Shown piece by piece: positions 17,841 through 26,927 of a stretch of 64,000 bases of DNA (its first letter is position 1; the number at the start of each line of letters is the position of its first letter). The position numbers were made by a program, and so were the translations under genes. This DNA comes from Peribacillus simplex (GTDB lineage Bacteria > Bacillota > Bacilli > Bacillales > DSM-1321), in the NCBI RefSeq assembly GCF_900156045.1, contig NZ_FTMX01000001.1, positions 806,001-870,000 on the forward strand, written 5' to 3'. The notes beneath the pieces were generated by a model. That model was not told the DNA's origin. It did no database searches and worked only from the letters and a program-made list of their open reading frames with translations.

Positions 17841-20009
17841 GTGAATAAAAAGAAAAAGAAAAAGACGCATGTGCCTTTCAGATTGAATATTCTTTTCTTT
17901 TTAGTGTTTGTTTTGTTTTCCGCTTTAATTTTACGCTTGGGTGTTGTACAGATTGTTTATGGTGATGATTACCGGCGTGAGATTGAAAGAACAGAGGAAG
18001 TGACCGTGAATAATTCGGTGCCCCGTGGGAAAATGTATGACCGGAATTTAAAATTGATGGTCGATAACCAACCACTGGATGCAATTACATATACACGAAA
18101 GCAAGGTACGAAACAAACAGAAATGGTGGAAACGGCTGAGAAACTCGCGAAGTTGATCGAAAAGGAAACAAACAAAGTGACTGAGCGCGATAAAAAGGAT
18201 TTTTGGATTTTGAAAAATCCAAAGCTGGCCGAGAAAAAGATTACGGATAAAGAACGGAAAAAAGTGGCAGAGGGCGAGATGGAAGAAAGTGATTTGTATA
18301 AGCTTCAGCTTGATCGGATAACTTTAGATGAAATTAATCTTTCAGAAAAAGATCTGGAAGTCCTTGCCATCTACAGGGAATTTGCTAGCGGATATGCCCT
18401 TACCCCGCAAATTGTGAAAAACAAGAAAGTAACAAAAGAAGAATTCGCCAAGGTGAGTGAAAACCTTGATTCTCTTCCAGGGGTCGATGTATCTACAGAT
18501 TGGGATCGTTTTTATACATATAATAAAACACTTAAATCTGTATTGGGTAAAGTTTCCTCATCTGAAGAAGGGTTGCCCAGTGAAAGCCTGAACTACTACC
18601 TTGCACGTGATTACAGCCGGAATGACCGTGTAGGTAAGAGTTATATTGAGGCGCAATATGAAGATATCCTCCAAGGGCAGAAAGCGAAAGTAAGGAATGT
18701 GACCGATAAATCAGGAAATGTCGTCGATTCCGAAGTGGTTACCGAAGGTTCGCGAGGAAAAGATCTTATATTGACAGTTGATATGGATTTACAGCTTGCA
18801 ACAGAGGAAATCATTGAAAAGCAATTGATTGCCAAGAAAAAAATGGGTAACACCAAATTCTTGGACAGGGCCTTTGTCGTCATGATGGATCCCGATACAG
18901 GGGAAGTATTAACGATGGCTGGGAAGAAATATGAGAAGGACCCTAAAACGGGGAAATCCTCGATTGAGGACTTCGCATTGGGAAATATCACGACTTCCTA
19001 TACAATGGGATCTGCAGTCAAAGGGGCTACCGTTTTAACCGGTTATCAGCAAGGTGCGATCCAGCCGGGTACCTACTTTTATGATACGAAGCTGAAAATC
19101 AAAGGTACACCAGCCAAAGGTTCATATAGTGACTTCGGGAACATTAATGATTTGACCGCATTGAAAGTATCTTCGAACGTTTATATGTTCAGGACGGCAA
19201 TAAATATTGCAGGTGCGCATTATGTGCCGAATGAACCGTTGAATATTAGTTCAAGCGCCTTTTCGACCATGCGGAATTCATTTGCCCAGTTTGGCTTGGG
19301 TGTCCGCACGGGGATTGATTTACCTAATGAAATGAGCGGGTTCAAAGGTTCCGACGCATCTCCTGGTAAACTGCTTGACCTTGCTATCGGACAGTATGAT
19401 ACGTACACACCAATGCAGCTCGTGCAATATGTTTCAACCATTGCGAATGGCGGTAACCGCATGAAGCCGCATATGGTTAAGGAAATCCGCGATCCGGTTG
19501 ATAATAATGAGGAATTGGGACCTGTTGCCGAAGACGTTTCACCGACTGTCCTTAATCGTCTTGATATGAAGGAAGAGTGGATTGAACGTGTTCAGAGCGG
19601 TTTTGATAAAGTTGCGATGGAACAAGGCGGAACGGCTTATACCTATTTTGGGAATAAATCGTATACAGTGGCAGCTAAAACCGGGACGGCGGAAGCATTC
19701 TATGATGGCCCGAACCGGTTGGATTATAGCGAGCCCCAAGAAACGATGAACATTACGCTTGTTGGCTATGCCCCAGCCAAAAATCCGGAGGTCGCTTTTG
19801 CGGTCGTTGTTCCGTGGGCATACCAAGGACATTCAGGCCACAGCATGAGTAAAGAGATAGGTGAAGAAATTATGGATACTTATTTCGAACTGAAAAAAGA
19901 ACGGGCTAAGAAGGAAAATACCGAAACCTCGACTGATTTGAAGGTGGAGAATGGTAAAGACGTTCAAAAGGATCAGGCAGAAGTTAGGGAAAGCCAGGAA
20001 AATGAATAA
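17841..20009 (+). CDS. pbpA: Class B penicillin-binding protein 2A (PbpA)
   Basis: This monofunctional transpeptidase of lateral-wall and rod-shape peptidoglycan synthesis is anchored by one N-terminal helix (ILFFLVFVLFSALILRLGVVQIV). The pedestal domain begins with the typical PRGKMYDRN. Catalytic motifs are SxxK in MGSAVKGAT, SxN in VSSNVYMF and KTG in AAKTGTAEAF. A charged, probably disordered tail ends the protein. The length of about 722 compares with 716 in B. subtilis. The start is uncertain: GTG at 17841 matches the expected N-terminus, while an in-frame GTG at 17829 lies too close to the AAGGAT site. Confidence 0.93.
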   Translation: MNKKKKKKTHVPFRLNILFFLVFVLFSALILRLGVVQIVYGDDYRREIERTEEVTVNNSVPRGKMYDRNLKLMVDNQPLDAITYTRKQGTKQTEMVETAEKLAKLIEKETNKVTERDKKDFWILKNPKLAEKKITDKERKKVAEGEMEESDLYKLQLDRITLDEINLSEKDLEVLAIYREFASGYALTPQIVKNKKVTKEEFAKVSENLDSLPGVDVSTDWDRFYTYNKTLKSVLGKVSSSEEGLPSESLNYYLARDYSRNDRVGKSYIEAQYEDILQGQKAKVRNVTDKSGNVVDSEVVTEGSRGKDLILTVDMDLQLATEEIIEKQLIAKKKMGNTKFLDRAFVVMMDPDTGEVLTMAGKKYEKDPKTGKSSIEDFALGNITTSYTMGSAVKGATVLTGYQQGAIQPGTYFYDTKLKIKGTPAKGSYSDFGNINDLTALKVSSNVYMFRTAINIAGAHYVPNEPLNISSSAFSTMRNSFAQFGLGVRTGIDLPNEMSGFKGSDASPGKLLDLAIGQYDTYTPMQLVQYVSTIANGGNRMKPHMVKEIRDPVDNNEELGPVAEDVSPTVLNRLDMKEEWIERVQSGFDKVAMEQGGTAYTYFGNKSYTVAAKTGTAEAFYDGPNRLDYSEPQETMNITLVGYAPAKNPEVAFAVVVPWAYQGHSGHSMSKEIGEEIMDTYFELKKERAKKENTETSTDLKVENGKDVQKDQAEVRESQENE

Positions 20010-20015
20010 AAGGTT

Positions 20016-20056
20016 AAAACACGTTTTCGGGTAAACCGAAAACGTGTTTTTTTGTG
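20016..20056 (+). terminator. Terminator after pbpA
   Basis: AAAACACGTTTTCGG and CCGAAAACGTGTTTT flank a five-base loop and run into a T-rich tract, seven bases after the pbpA stop. Confidence 0.88.
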
Positions 20057-20110
20057 TTTTAAGAACGAGATCAGTACTGTTCCTTCGTCTTTACAAATAA
20101 CACACAATTA

Positions 20111-20164
20111 TTTACTGAACATTTACAAATGCTTTAAACGGAATTTACAGTCTGAAAGTATGAT
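20111..20164 (+). promoter_or_regulatory. Pho box and promoter of the pst operon
   Basis: TTTACT, TTTACA, TTTAAA and TTTACA start at 20111, 20122, 20133 and 20144, an exact 11-base period on one face of the helix. This is the arrangement bound by PhoP~P dimers in Bacillus. A TATGAT -10 element follows at 20159-20164, ten bases after the last repeat, with no good -35, as expected for an activator-dependent promoter. A further TTTACA lies at 20090. Confidence 0.88.
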
Positions 20165-20213
20165 GTGATAGTAGGACAAAATATTCATATAAAATTCTTA
20201 GGGGGATTTACAA

Positions 20214-21179
20214 ATGAGACGTTTCAAATTTATGGCTATGACCGCAGTAATGGGTGGAGTAATCGCAGTGGCAGCTGGATGTGGATCAAATGATACTTCA
20301 AACAGCGGTAAAGGAAATGAAGCGGCTTCAGATCAACTCAAGGGCGAAGTTATTACGGATGGTTCTTCAACGGTCTTTCCAATCATGGAGGCAGTTGCAG
20401 AAGAATATATGGCTACACAGCCTGATGTGAAGGTTTCAGTGGGATCGTCAGGAACAGGTGGGGGATTCAAGAAATTCATCGCTGGTGATACGGACCTAGC
20501 CAATGCATCCCGCCCGGTGAAAGAAGAAGAAAGTGCCTTACTTGATGAAAAGGGAGTTAAATATACAGAATTGAAACTGGCATTTGACGGGATATCAATC
20601 GTCGCCAATAAAGATAATGAATTCATCGATTCACTAACAGTCGAAGAACTTCAAAAACTGTGGGTTGATAATGGAAAGGTGAAGAAATGGTCTGATATAC
20701 GTCCTGAATGGCCGAACGAAGAAATTAAATTCTACTCTCCGGGAACAGATTCAGGAACATATGATTATTTCAATGAAGTGATCCTTGAAGAAAAACCGAT
20801 GGTGGAAAATGCTACGCTTTCAGAAGATGATAACGTTCTTGTACAAGGTGTAGAAGGTGATAAAAATGCGATCGGATTCTTCGGTTATGCCTACTATGCT
20901 GAAAATAAGGATAAGTTAAAGATCATTTCCATCGATAACGGCAAAGGTGCTGTTGAGCCAACGCATGAAACGATTAAAAGTGGGGAGTATGCACCATTAT
21001 CACGTCCACTTTACACATATGTAGCTAATAAGTCGGTAGCTGAAAAAGAACAAGTCGCAGATTATACTCAATTCGTCATTGAGAATGCAGGAGAGCTTGC
21101 AGAAGAAGTGGGTTATATCAGCCTGCCTGAAGAAGAGTACCAGAAAGATCTTGATAAATTAAAAGAACTGGAAAAATAA
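20214..21179 (+). CDS. pstS: Phosphate-binding lipoprotein PstS
   Basis: PstS is the extracytoplasmic phosphate receptor of the high-affinity Pst ABC importer. It has a lipoprotein signal with lipobox AVAAGC, so Cys is the mature N-terminus, followed by a Ser/Asn/Gly-rich linker. Phosphate-binding signatures are ITDGSSTVFPI, VGSSGTGGGFKKF and PGTDSGTYDYF. The 321 residues fit the family. GGGGGATT precedes the ATG. It leads the pstSCAB-phoU operon controlled by the Pho box at 20111-20164. Confidence 0.96.
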   Translation: MRRFKFMAMTAVMGGVIAVAAGCGSNDTSNSGKGNEAASDQLKGEVITDGSSTVFPIMEAVAEEYMATQPDVKVSVGSSGTGGGFKKFIAGDTDLANASRPVKEEESALLDEKGVKYTELKLAFDGISIVANKDNEFIDSLTVEELQKLWVDNGKVKKWSDIRPEWPNEEIKFYSPGTDSGTYDYFNEVILEEKPMVENATLSEDDNVLVQGVEGDKNAIGFFGYAYYAENKDKLKIISIDNGKGAVEPTHETIKSGEYAPLSRPLYTYVANKSVAEKEQVADYTQFVIENAGELAEEVGYISLPEEEYQKDLDKLKELEK

Positions 21180-21200
21180 ACGATATTACAGGCTATTTAA

Positions 21201-21231
21201 ATCCCGCCTTGACTCGATTAAGGCGGGGGTA
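21201..21231 (+). terminator. Stem-loop between pstS and pstC
   Basis: CCCGCCTT and AAGGCGGG flank a nine-base loop in the 100-base pstS-pstC gap. There is no T run. It more likely attenuates transcription or protects the pstS mRNA end, giving more PstS than permease, than fully terminates. Confidence 0.6.
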
Positions 21232-21278
21232 ACAGCTTGTAAATCCAAATATTGCGTGTCTGAAATGGAGGATGCAAG

Positions 21279-22217
21279 TTGGAACTTAGAAAAACAGAAA
21301 CCTATTCTGTACAGCAAATGATTCTAGAAAAGAAAAGTAAGAAAAAAATCAATATGGAAAAAGTCATACCTAAGCTTTTGTTCCTTACGGCGGCAATTTC
21401 CGTTTTTACTACAATCGGGATCATACTGACCCTTATTTTTGAAACATTCATCTTTTTTGACAGAGTTTCCATCGTCGAATTTTTTACGGAAGCTAAATGG
21501 CTGCCATTTGCATCTACACCTTCCTTTGGGATTATGCCTCTTATCGTTGGAACGTTGAAGATAACAGTCATAGCAGCGGTGGTTGCAGTTCCGGTAGGAC
21601 TTGCAACAGCCATTTTCTTGAGTGAATATGCATCAGAGAAAACACGGAGAATCATCAAGCCGATTTTAGAAGTTTTAGCTGGGATTCCTACTATCGTTTA
21701 CGGCTTTTTTGCCTTAACTTTTGTAACACCGGTTTTGCGGGATTTATTTCCTTCCCTTGACATGTTCAATGCCCTGAGTCCAGGAATCGTTGTAGGTATC
21801 ATGATCATGCCGATGATAGCCTCATTGTCGGAAGATGCCCTTGTATCGGTACCTAAGTCGATTCGCGAAGGTGCGTATGCTTTAGGAGCAACGAAACTCG
21901 AAACGACAATTAAAGTGGTATTGCCAGCAGCCATTTCAGGAATTGTGGCATCCATCGTCCTTGCTTTATCAAGAGCGATCGGGGAAACCATGATTGTGAG
22001 CGTTGCCGGTGGCTCGACACCAAATATGAGCATGGATGTCACGTCATCGATTCAAACGATGACCGCTTATATCGTTCAGGTCAGTTCGGGGGATGCAGGA
22101 TACGGGACAACGATTTACTACAGCATATATGCGGTTGGAATGACACTGTTCGTCTTTACGCTTGTCATGAATTTACTGGCGCAGTTCATCTCTCGCAAGT
22201 TCAGGGAGGAATATTAA
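21279..22217 (+). CDS. pstC: Phosphate ABC transporter permease PstC
   Basis: PstC is one of the two permease subunits of the Pst importer. It has six hydrophobic segments with the binding-protein-dependent transport signature around EGAYALGATKLETTIKVVLPAAISGI, the EAA loop contacting PstB. The TTG start has GGAGGAT six bases upstream and gives 312 residues. A Lys-rich N-terminal tail (LEKKSKKKINMEK) precedes the first helix. Its stop is three bases before pstA. Confidence 0.94.
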   Translation: MELRKTETYSVQQMILEKKSKKKINMEKVIPKLLFLTAAISVFTTIGIILTLIFETFIFFDRVSIVEFFTEAKWLPFASTPSFGIMPLIVGTLKITVIAAVVAVPVGLATAIFLSEYASEKTRRIIKPILEVLAGIPTIVYGFFALTFVTPVLRDLFPSLDMFNALSPGIVVGIMIMPMIASLSEDALVSVPKSIREGAYALGATKLETTIKVVLPAAISGIVASIVLALSRAIGETMIVSVAGGSTPNMSMDVTSSIQTMTAYIVQVSSGDAGYGTTIYYSIYAVGMTLFVFTLVMNLLAQFISRKFREEY

Positions 22218-22220
22218 GAC

Positions 22221-23099
22221 ATGAAACTGATAAACAAAAGTCATGTTGCAAAAAAAATGCCTGCTAGGCTGGCTGTTAACACGATTTTTAAAGGATTATT
22301 CTTCTTGGCAACATTGGTTGGCCTCCTCGTATTGGCCATCTTATTTTATCGGATATTCACTCAAGGAATTGGCAGTCTGAATGGGGATTTCCTTCAGAAT
22401 TTCGCTTCAAGGAAACCTGAAGAGGCTGGTATAAAAGCAGCACTGATCGGTTCAATATGGTTGATGGTAGTGGTGGCTCCAGTTTCCCTGCTGCTTGGTG
22501 TTGGAACGGCCATTTATTTAGAGGAATATGCCAGGAAGAATTGGATCACCACTTTTATCAAAGTGAATATTTCCAATCTGGCAGGTGTCCCCTCAATTGT
22601 ATTTGGACTGCTGGGCTTAACGGTTTTCGTTCGTGCTCTAGCCTTGGACCGGTCCATATTGGCAGCAGGCTTGACCATGAGCCTGCTCGTTCTCCCGGTC
22701 ATCATAGTAGCTGCCCAAGAGGCCATACGTGCCGTACCTCGTGATTTAAGAGAAGCTTCATTTGGAATGGGTGCAACAAAGTGGCAAACCATATTGAAAG
22801 TGGTCCTGCCGGCTGCGGTACCTGGCATTTTAACTGGAGGAATACTTGCTTTGTCACGGGCAATCGGTGAAACGGCTCCATTGGTGGTGGTTGGCATACC
22901 AATGTTCATTGCCTTTTTACCACAATCGTTCATGGATACATTTACGGTGCTGCCAATGCAAATCTATAATTGGACATCTCGTCCGCAGGAGGAATTCCAG
23001 CAGGTTGCTGCCGCGGGAATCATCGTATTACTCATCCTGTTAATAATCATGAATTCAATAGCGGTTATAATTCGAAATAAATTCCAGAAAAGATACTGA
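22221..23099 (+). CDS. pstA: Phosphate ABC transporter permease PstA
   Basis: PstA is the second permease subunit of the phosphate importer. It has six hydrophobic segments and the EAA loop REASFGMGATKWQTILKVVLPAAVPGI. The 292 residues fit the family. The ribosome site GGGAGGA lies inside the end of pstC, pointing to coupled translation. The GLLGLTVFVRAL segment is a typical PstA feature near the pore. Confidence 0.94.
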   Translation: MKLINKSHVAKKMPARLAVNTIFKGLFFLATLVGLLVLAILFYRIFTQGIGSLNGDFLQNFASRKPEEAGIKAALIGSIWLMVVVAPVSLLLGVGTAIYLEEYARKNWITTFIKVNISNLAGVPSIVFGLLGLTVFVRALALDRSILAAGLTMSLLVLPVIIVAAQEAIRAVPRDLREASFGMGATKWQTILKVVLPAAVPGILTGGILALSRAIGETAPLVVVGIPMFIAFLPQSFMDTFTVLPMQIYNWTSRPQEEFQQVAAAGIIVLLILLIIMNSIAVIIRNKFQKRY

Positions 23100-23114
23100 T
23101 AGGAGGAAGGAAGC

Positions 23115-23942
23115 GTGAATATGACCTTAACGAGAGAAAAAGAGTCATCGGCAATCGGGATCGAAAATGTCGGATCAGCTGCCTTGAAGGAAAAGGTGTA
23201 TGAAACATCCAATCTCAATTTATGGTATGGAGAAAACCATGCTTTGAAAAATATTAATCTGGATATGCATCAAAATGAAGTGACCGCCATCATCGGGCCT
23301 TCAGGATGTGGGAAATCCACATACATCAAAACATTGAACCGTATGATAGAACTAGTCCCGGATGTGAAAACGACAGGACAGATTAAATATAGGAACAGGA
23401 ATATCCTCGATCAGTCCTATAAGGTGGAAGATTTACGGACACAGGTGGGGATGGTATTCCAAAAGCCTAATCCCTTCCCGAAATCAATTTATGAAAATGT
23501 TGTATACGGACCAAAAATCCATGGAATTAAAAATAAAAAAATTCTTGATGAGATCGTTGAAAAGAGTTTAAAAGGGGCAGCCATTTGGGATGAGGTGAAA
23601 GACCGTCTTCATGAAAATGCATATGGACTTTCAGGTGGACAGCAACAGCGCCTTTGTATTGCCAGATGTTTGGCAATCGAACCGGATGTCATATTAATGG
23701 ATGAACCGACTTCTGCCCTTGATCCGATATCCACTTTGAAAATAGAAGAATTGGTCCAAGAACTGAAAAAGGATTTCAGCATCATCATCGTTACCCATAA
23801 CATGCAGCAGGCAGCACGTATCTCTGATAGAACAGCCTTCTTCTTAAATGGGGAAGTCATCGAATATTCTGATACAAACACCATCTTCTCTAATCCGAAT
23901 GATAAAAGAACAGAAGATTACATTACCGGGCGCTTCGGTTAA
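23115..23942 (+). CDS. pstB: Phosphate ABC transporter ATPase PstB
   Basis: PstB is the ATPase of the Pst system. Walker A is [10 protein letters not shown], the signature is [16 protein letters not shown], Walker B is [13 protein letters not shown], and the switch is VTHNMQQ. The Pst-typical LNRM after Walker A is present. The 275 residues include a short N-terminal extension. GTG at 23115 has AGGAGG eight bases upstream; ATG two codons later is an alternative. Only one pstB is present, whereas B. subtilis has two in tandem. Confidence 0.94.
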   Translation: MNMTLTREKESSAIGIENVGSAALKEKVYETSNLNLWYGENHALKNINLDMHQNEVTAIIGPSGCGKSTYIKTLNRMIELVPDVKTTGQIKYRNRNILDQSYKVEDLRTQVGMVFQKPNPFPKSIYENVVYGPKIHGIKNKKILDEIVEKSLKGAAIWDEVKDRLHENAYGLSGGQQQRLCIARCLAIEPDVILMDEPTSALDPISTLKIEELVQELKKDFSIIIVTHNMQQAARISDRTAFFLNGEVIEYSDTNTIFSNPNDKRTEDYITGRFG

Positions 23943-23962
23943 AGAGAAAGGGAGATGCGAAA

Positions 23963-24616
23963 ATGATCGTTCGTGAAAATTTCGAGCTTCAATTGAAAGA
24001 GCTACAGGAGAAAATCGTGAAATTGGCTAATTTAGCTTCAGGTGCCATATCAAAATCATATGTCGCATTAGAAAACAATAATGTAGATGATGCTCTTGAA
24101 GTTATCGATGATGATACAATAGCTGATTTACTGGAAGAGGAAATCAATGACTTTGCGATTTTACTGATTGCTAAGCAACAGCCGGTTGCGATTGATTTAA
24201 GGCGTATCATTGCTGCCATAAAAATCGCCTCGGATATTGAAAGGATGGCGGACTTTGGTGTGAATATCGCTAAAGCATCCATCCGGATCGGTGACCAGCC
24301 ATTTATTCTGCCTTTAACACCTTTAAAGCAGATGCATGATATTACATTAAAAATGATTCAACTTTCAATAGAAGCATTTGAGAAGGAAGATGTTGTTCTT
24401 TCAAGAGAAATCATTGAAATGGATGATGAGGTTGATCGCTTTTATGGAGATATGATTCGAAGTCTCCTTCGCCTTTCAGATGAAAAAAACCTGCAGCAGG
24501 TTACACAGCTTTCCTTAATTGCTCGATATTTGGAAAGGACAGCGGACCATACAACGAATATCGCAGAGAATATTTACTTCCTGGTAAGAGGGAGATATAT
24601 CAGCAGGAATGAATGA
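23963..24616 (+). CDS. phoU: Phosphate signalling protein PhoU
   Basis: PhoU links the Pst transporter to the PhoR-PhoP phosphate response. It is an all-helical repeat protein with two halves. The metal-binding signatures EVIDDDTIADLLEEEI and EMDDEVDRFYGDMI occupy equivalent places in each half, and ASDIERMADFGVNIA and YLERTADHTTNIAENI are the paired second motifs. The 217 residues fit. It closes the pst operon 20 bases after pstB. The B. subtilis pst operon has no phoU, so the signalling arrangement here differs. Confidence 0.93.
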   Translation: MIVRENFELQLKELQEKIVKLANLASGAISKSYVALENNNVDDALEVIDDDTIADLLEEEINDFAILLIAKQQPVAIDLRRIIAAIKIASDIERMADFGVNIAKASIRIGDQPFILPLTPLKQMHDITLKMIQLSIEAFEKEDVVLSREIIEMDDEVDRFYGDMIRSLLRLSDEKNLQQVTQLSLIARYLERTADHTTNIAENIYFLVRGRYISRNE

Positions 24617-24634
24617 TACCATCCCAATTTAAAA

Positions 24635-24683
24635 AAAGAGAGGCTTTTTCTCGGACATCGTCCATTTAAAAGTCTCTCTTATT
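24635..24683 (+). terminator. Terminator after phoU
   Basis: AAGAGAGGCTTTT and AAAAGTCTCTCTT pair with one mismatch around a long loop, between phoU and the convergent small gene. Confidence 0.6.
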
Positions 24684-24685
24684 CA

Positions 24686-25084
24686 TTAATGGGTCAAAGT
24701 ATTGGCCAATTGTCTATATGTCATATTATTCGTAACAACAAACTCGCCGATTTGTATTTTTTTTGAGAAATCACGGTCATTCATGTAAGCTTCGAATTCA
24801 GCAGCATCATCGATGATTTTTTCTTTGTAAAGGCTATCGGCAATTTCTGTTGTGGTCATATTCGTTTTCACTTTAATTGAATAGGTGACGATGGAAGGCT
24901 CTTTTTTCGAAGCCTCTTTCTCCATTGGATCCTTATCCGGATTCTTTGGTTGGGCGTTCACTTTAGCTTCCTCCGGAGTAGGAGTGGTGCCTTCGGATAA
25001 TCCGGTTCCATAATAAAAGCCGGCAAAGATTGTTGTTGTAAAAATGATACCGGCGGAAAGACCTTGCAGTCTTGCTTTGTTCAT
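24686..25084 (-). CDS. Membrane-anchored small protein in the YqzC position
   Basis: The protein of about 132 residues has an N-terminal hydrophobic segment (AGIIFTTTIFAGFYYGTG), a Pro/Lys/Glu-rich linker and a C-terminal domain. The C-terminal part (TNMTTTEIADSLYKEKIIDDAAEFEAYM ... IQIGEFVVTNNMTYRQLANTLTH) resembles the LysM-like substrate-sensing domain at the N-terminus of MltG-type lytic transglycosylases, without the catalytic domain. The place beside pst matches B. subtilis yqzC. ATG at 25084 has GGGGTG eight bases before; ATG at 25090 is too close. Function unknown. Confidence 0.7.
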   Translation of the reverse strand: MNKARLQGLSAGIIFTTTIFAGFYYGTGLSEGTTPTPEEAKVNAQPKNPDKDPMEKEASKKEPSIVTYSIKVKTNMTTTEIADSLYKEKIIDDAAEFEAYMNDRDFSKKIQIGEFVVTNNMTYRQLANTLTH

Positions 25085-25086
25085 TT

Positions 25087-25467
25087 TCATTCACCCCGCA
25101 ATCTTTGTTGCTCGATCACTGAAATGGTCTGTTCCTTCGTTAACGAGGATTGTCTGGCGATCTGCTCCAAAGAAAGACCTTGACTATATAAAGACAGAAC
25201 CTGGCTTTTTAGAATTTCATGAATGGTTTCGATATCATTGGAATTGGAAGTTGATTTATCCTTTATAGGGGGAATAATGTCGTCCTGGATAATGAATTCC
25301 TCTTCAAGAATCTTCACCTTCTTCTTTAATTGGTGGATATCCTGCATATACGTTAGTGTCATCTGTTCTATATCTTCTTCTAACTTGGCAACTTTATCTT
25401 TACCGAAAAAGGATATGATGAGAAGGACGATCGCTAATGAAAAAAGAAGGATGATAAGTGTTTCCAT
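25087..25467 (-). CDS. yqzD: YqzD-like membrane and coiled-coil protein
   Basis: This 126-residue protein has unknown function. One N-terminal membrane helix (LIILLFSLAIVLLIISFF) is followed by a coiled coil (VAKLEEDIEQMTLTY to KILEEEFI). The C-terminal segment LSLYSQGLSLEQIARQSSL ... TISVIEQQRL looks like a helix-turn-helix. The membrane plus HTH-like layout suggests a scaffold rather than a classical regulator. It sits three bases upstream of the previous gene, so both are one operon. GAGGTG lies six bases before the ATG. Confidence 0.7.
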   Translation of the reverse strand: METLIILLFSLAIVLLIISFFGKDKVAKLEEDIEQMTLTYMQDIHQLKKKVKILEEEFIIQDDIIPPIKDKSTSNSNDIETIHEILKSQVLSLYSQGLSLEQIARQSSLTKEQTISVIEQQRLRGE

Positions 25468-25882
25468 GTTTTCACCTCAGAAGATAAATTTCGACAATAT
25501 ACTTATATTTTACACATATTTTTAAAAAATTGGAGATTTTCATATTCAATGTGGGCCGTATACTTCATTTATTGTCTGTTTTTTTAAAAACATTGTCGAA
25601 AAGCCTTATGTCCGACGTTAAAGAAAAAAAATAGGTATTAAAATGGGAAAAAAACCTTTGAGAGATAACATACATAAAATTCGACAAAAAGTGTTTATTG
25701 TCCATCAGCCAATTCAGTGCTAACATAAAGATAGAATAAATCGAAAAAACAAAATATTTTGAATAGTTAAAAATTGGTTGAACTATAAGAAAATGGTGTG
25801 CAGATTCTAAAGTGGATTGTTTCACTGTCAGCGCCTAACGATAAGTTATATAAGGATAAATAAAGGGAAAGGGATGATTATT

Positions 25883-26491
25883 ATGAATTCGCTATTCGCG
25901 TATATGCCGCAGGATAACCAGGATTTATTTCGTAAGGGATTAAAGGCTGGGCTATGGATGGATGAGAGTTTTGATTGGTATCCTGAGGAAGATATGATGA
26001 GTCATCCTAATGGAGAGATCCGGACACTTTCACAAACATATACCCAAGGGCAGGTGACCTTTTCGAAGTTCACGATTAGGAATACCTCATTCGAGACTAA
26101 GCGCCCTAAAGTGTTTTTTCACTATGAAAACGCTTTCGAGAGGCAGGCAGTGGCCTTTTACAGCCCGAATGAACGGGCGATTTTACATGTAGCCCCTCAA
26201 TCGATTGCCTTATTGGGTGGATTGGTGAAAGGAAAAAGCATCTCCCAATATTGCATCCAAGGTAAGGGAAGCCTTTATCAAGAAGGGTGCTTCAAATCAT
26301 TGAAAGAAGGACTCCTGGCTTATTCACCGCTTGCCAAAGGGGAAGTTACCAGCGTGTTTACGTTAGAGACGGATATCTTACCGAAAGAATGCGTGGAAGC
26401 TGTGGCTTGGGTCATTCATGCAGAAACGAAAGAAGAAGCGAAAGTTATAAATAATCAGCTCCTCCTGACGATGCAAAACGTAAACAATTAA
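25883..26491 (+). CDS. Uncharacterised cytoplasmic protein
   Basis: I do not recognise this 202-residue protein. It has no signal or membrane segment. Readable features include NSLFAYMPQDNQDLFRKG at the start, a beta-rich centre (KVFFHYENAFERQAVAFYSPNERAILHVAP) and a carboxy half with FTLETDILPKECVEAVAWVIHAETKEEA. The overall look is a beta-sandwich protein, perhaps carbohydrate-related, but this is a guess. ATG at 25883 has AAAGGGATGA upstream; ATG at 25874 is an alternative. The 400 bases before it contain no gene, only AT-rich sequence that probably holds its promoter. Confidence 0.7.
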   Translation: MNSLFAYMPQDNQDLFRKGLKAGLWMDESFDWYPEEDMMSHPNGEIRTLSQTYTQGQVTFSKFTIRNTSFETKRPKVFFHYENAFERQAVAFYSPNERAILHVAPQSIALLGGLVKGKSISQYCIQGKGSLYQEGCFKSLKEGLLAYSPLAKGEVTSVFTLETDILPKECVEAVAWVIHAETKEEAKVINNQLLLTMQNVNN

Positions 26492-26608
26492 AAATCCAAA
26501 AAGTTAATGTTGGATTTCCCAAAAAACATACTAGCAATTCACATTGAATAATGATATTATAGAAAAGTCCTATGTGAAAATGTCAATATGTTTGGAGGGA
26601 AATACACA

Positions 26609-26758
26609 ATGCGCGTGAATATTACATTAGCTTGCACTGAATGTGGAGACCGTAACTACATTTCTAAAAAAAATAAACGTAACAATCCAGACCGTCTTGA
26701 GCTTAAAAAATACTGCTCAAGAGAAAAACGCAGCACGACTCACCGTGAAACAAAGTAA
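26609..26758 (+). CDS. rpmGA: 50S ribosomal protein L33 (RpmG)
   Basis: This 49-residue protein of the large ribosomal subunit carries the L33 pattern [11 protein letters not shown] ... [22 protein letters not shown] ... HRETK. Cysteines 9, 12 and 36 are present, but the fourth zinc ligand expected near residue 39 is Glu. So it does not carry the complete four-cysteine (C+) zinc ribbon and resembles the RpmGA type. TTGGAGGGA precedes the ATG, and a terminator follows at once. Position next to yqgN agrees with B. subtilis. Confidence 0.93.
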   Translation: MRVNITLACTECGDRNYISKKNKRNNPDRLELKKYCSREKRSTTHRETK

Positions 26759-26788
26759 GCAACAGGATTTTTCCTGTTGTTTTTTTTA
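26759..26788 (+). terminator. Terminator after rpmG
   Basis: CAACAGGA and TCCTGTTG enclose four T residues and run into eight T residues, immediately after the stop codon. Confidence 0.88.
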
Positions 26789-26927
26789 TTTCCTTCTTTC
26801 TCACTTTCCTTTAGTGAATATTTTTTTCAGAAAGCACTAATGATTCGGCGATTTCCGACACCGTATTTTCGAAAAAGAACAAATATTATGAGATAATGAT
26901 AGAAGTAGACTAAAGGAGTCGGAAGAG

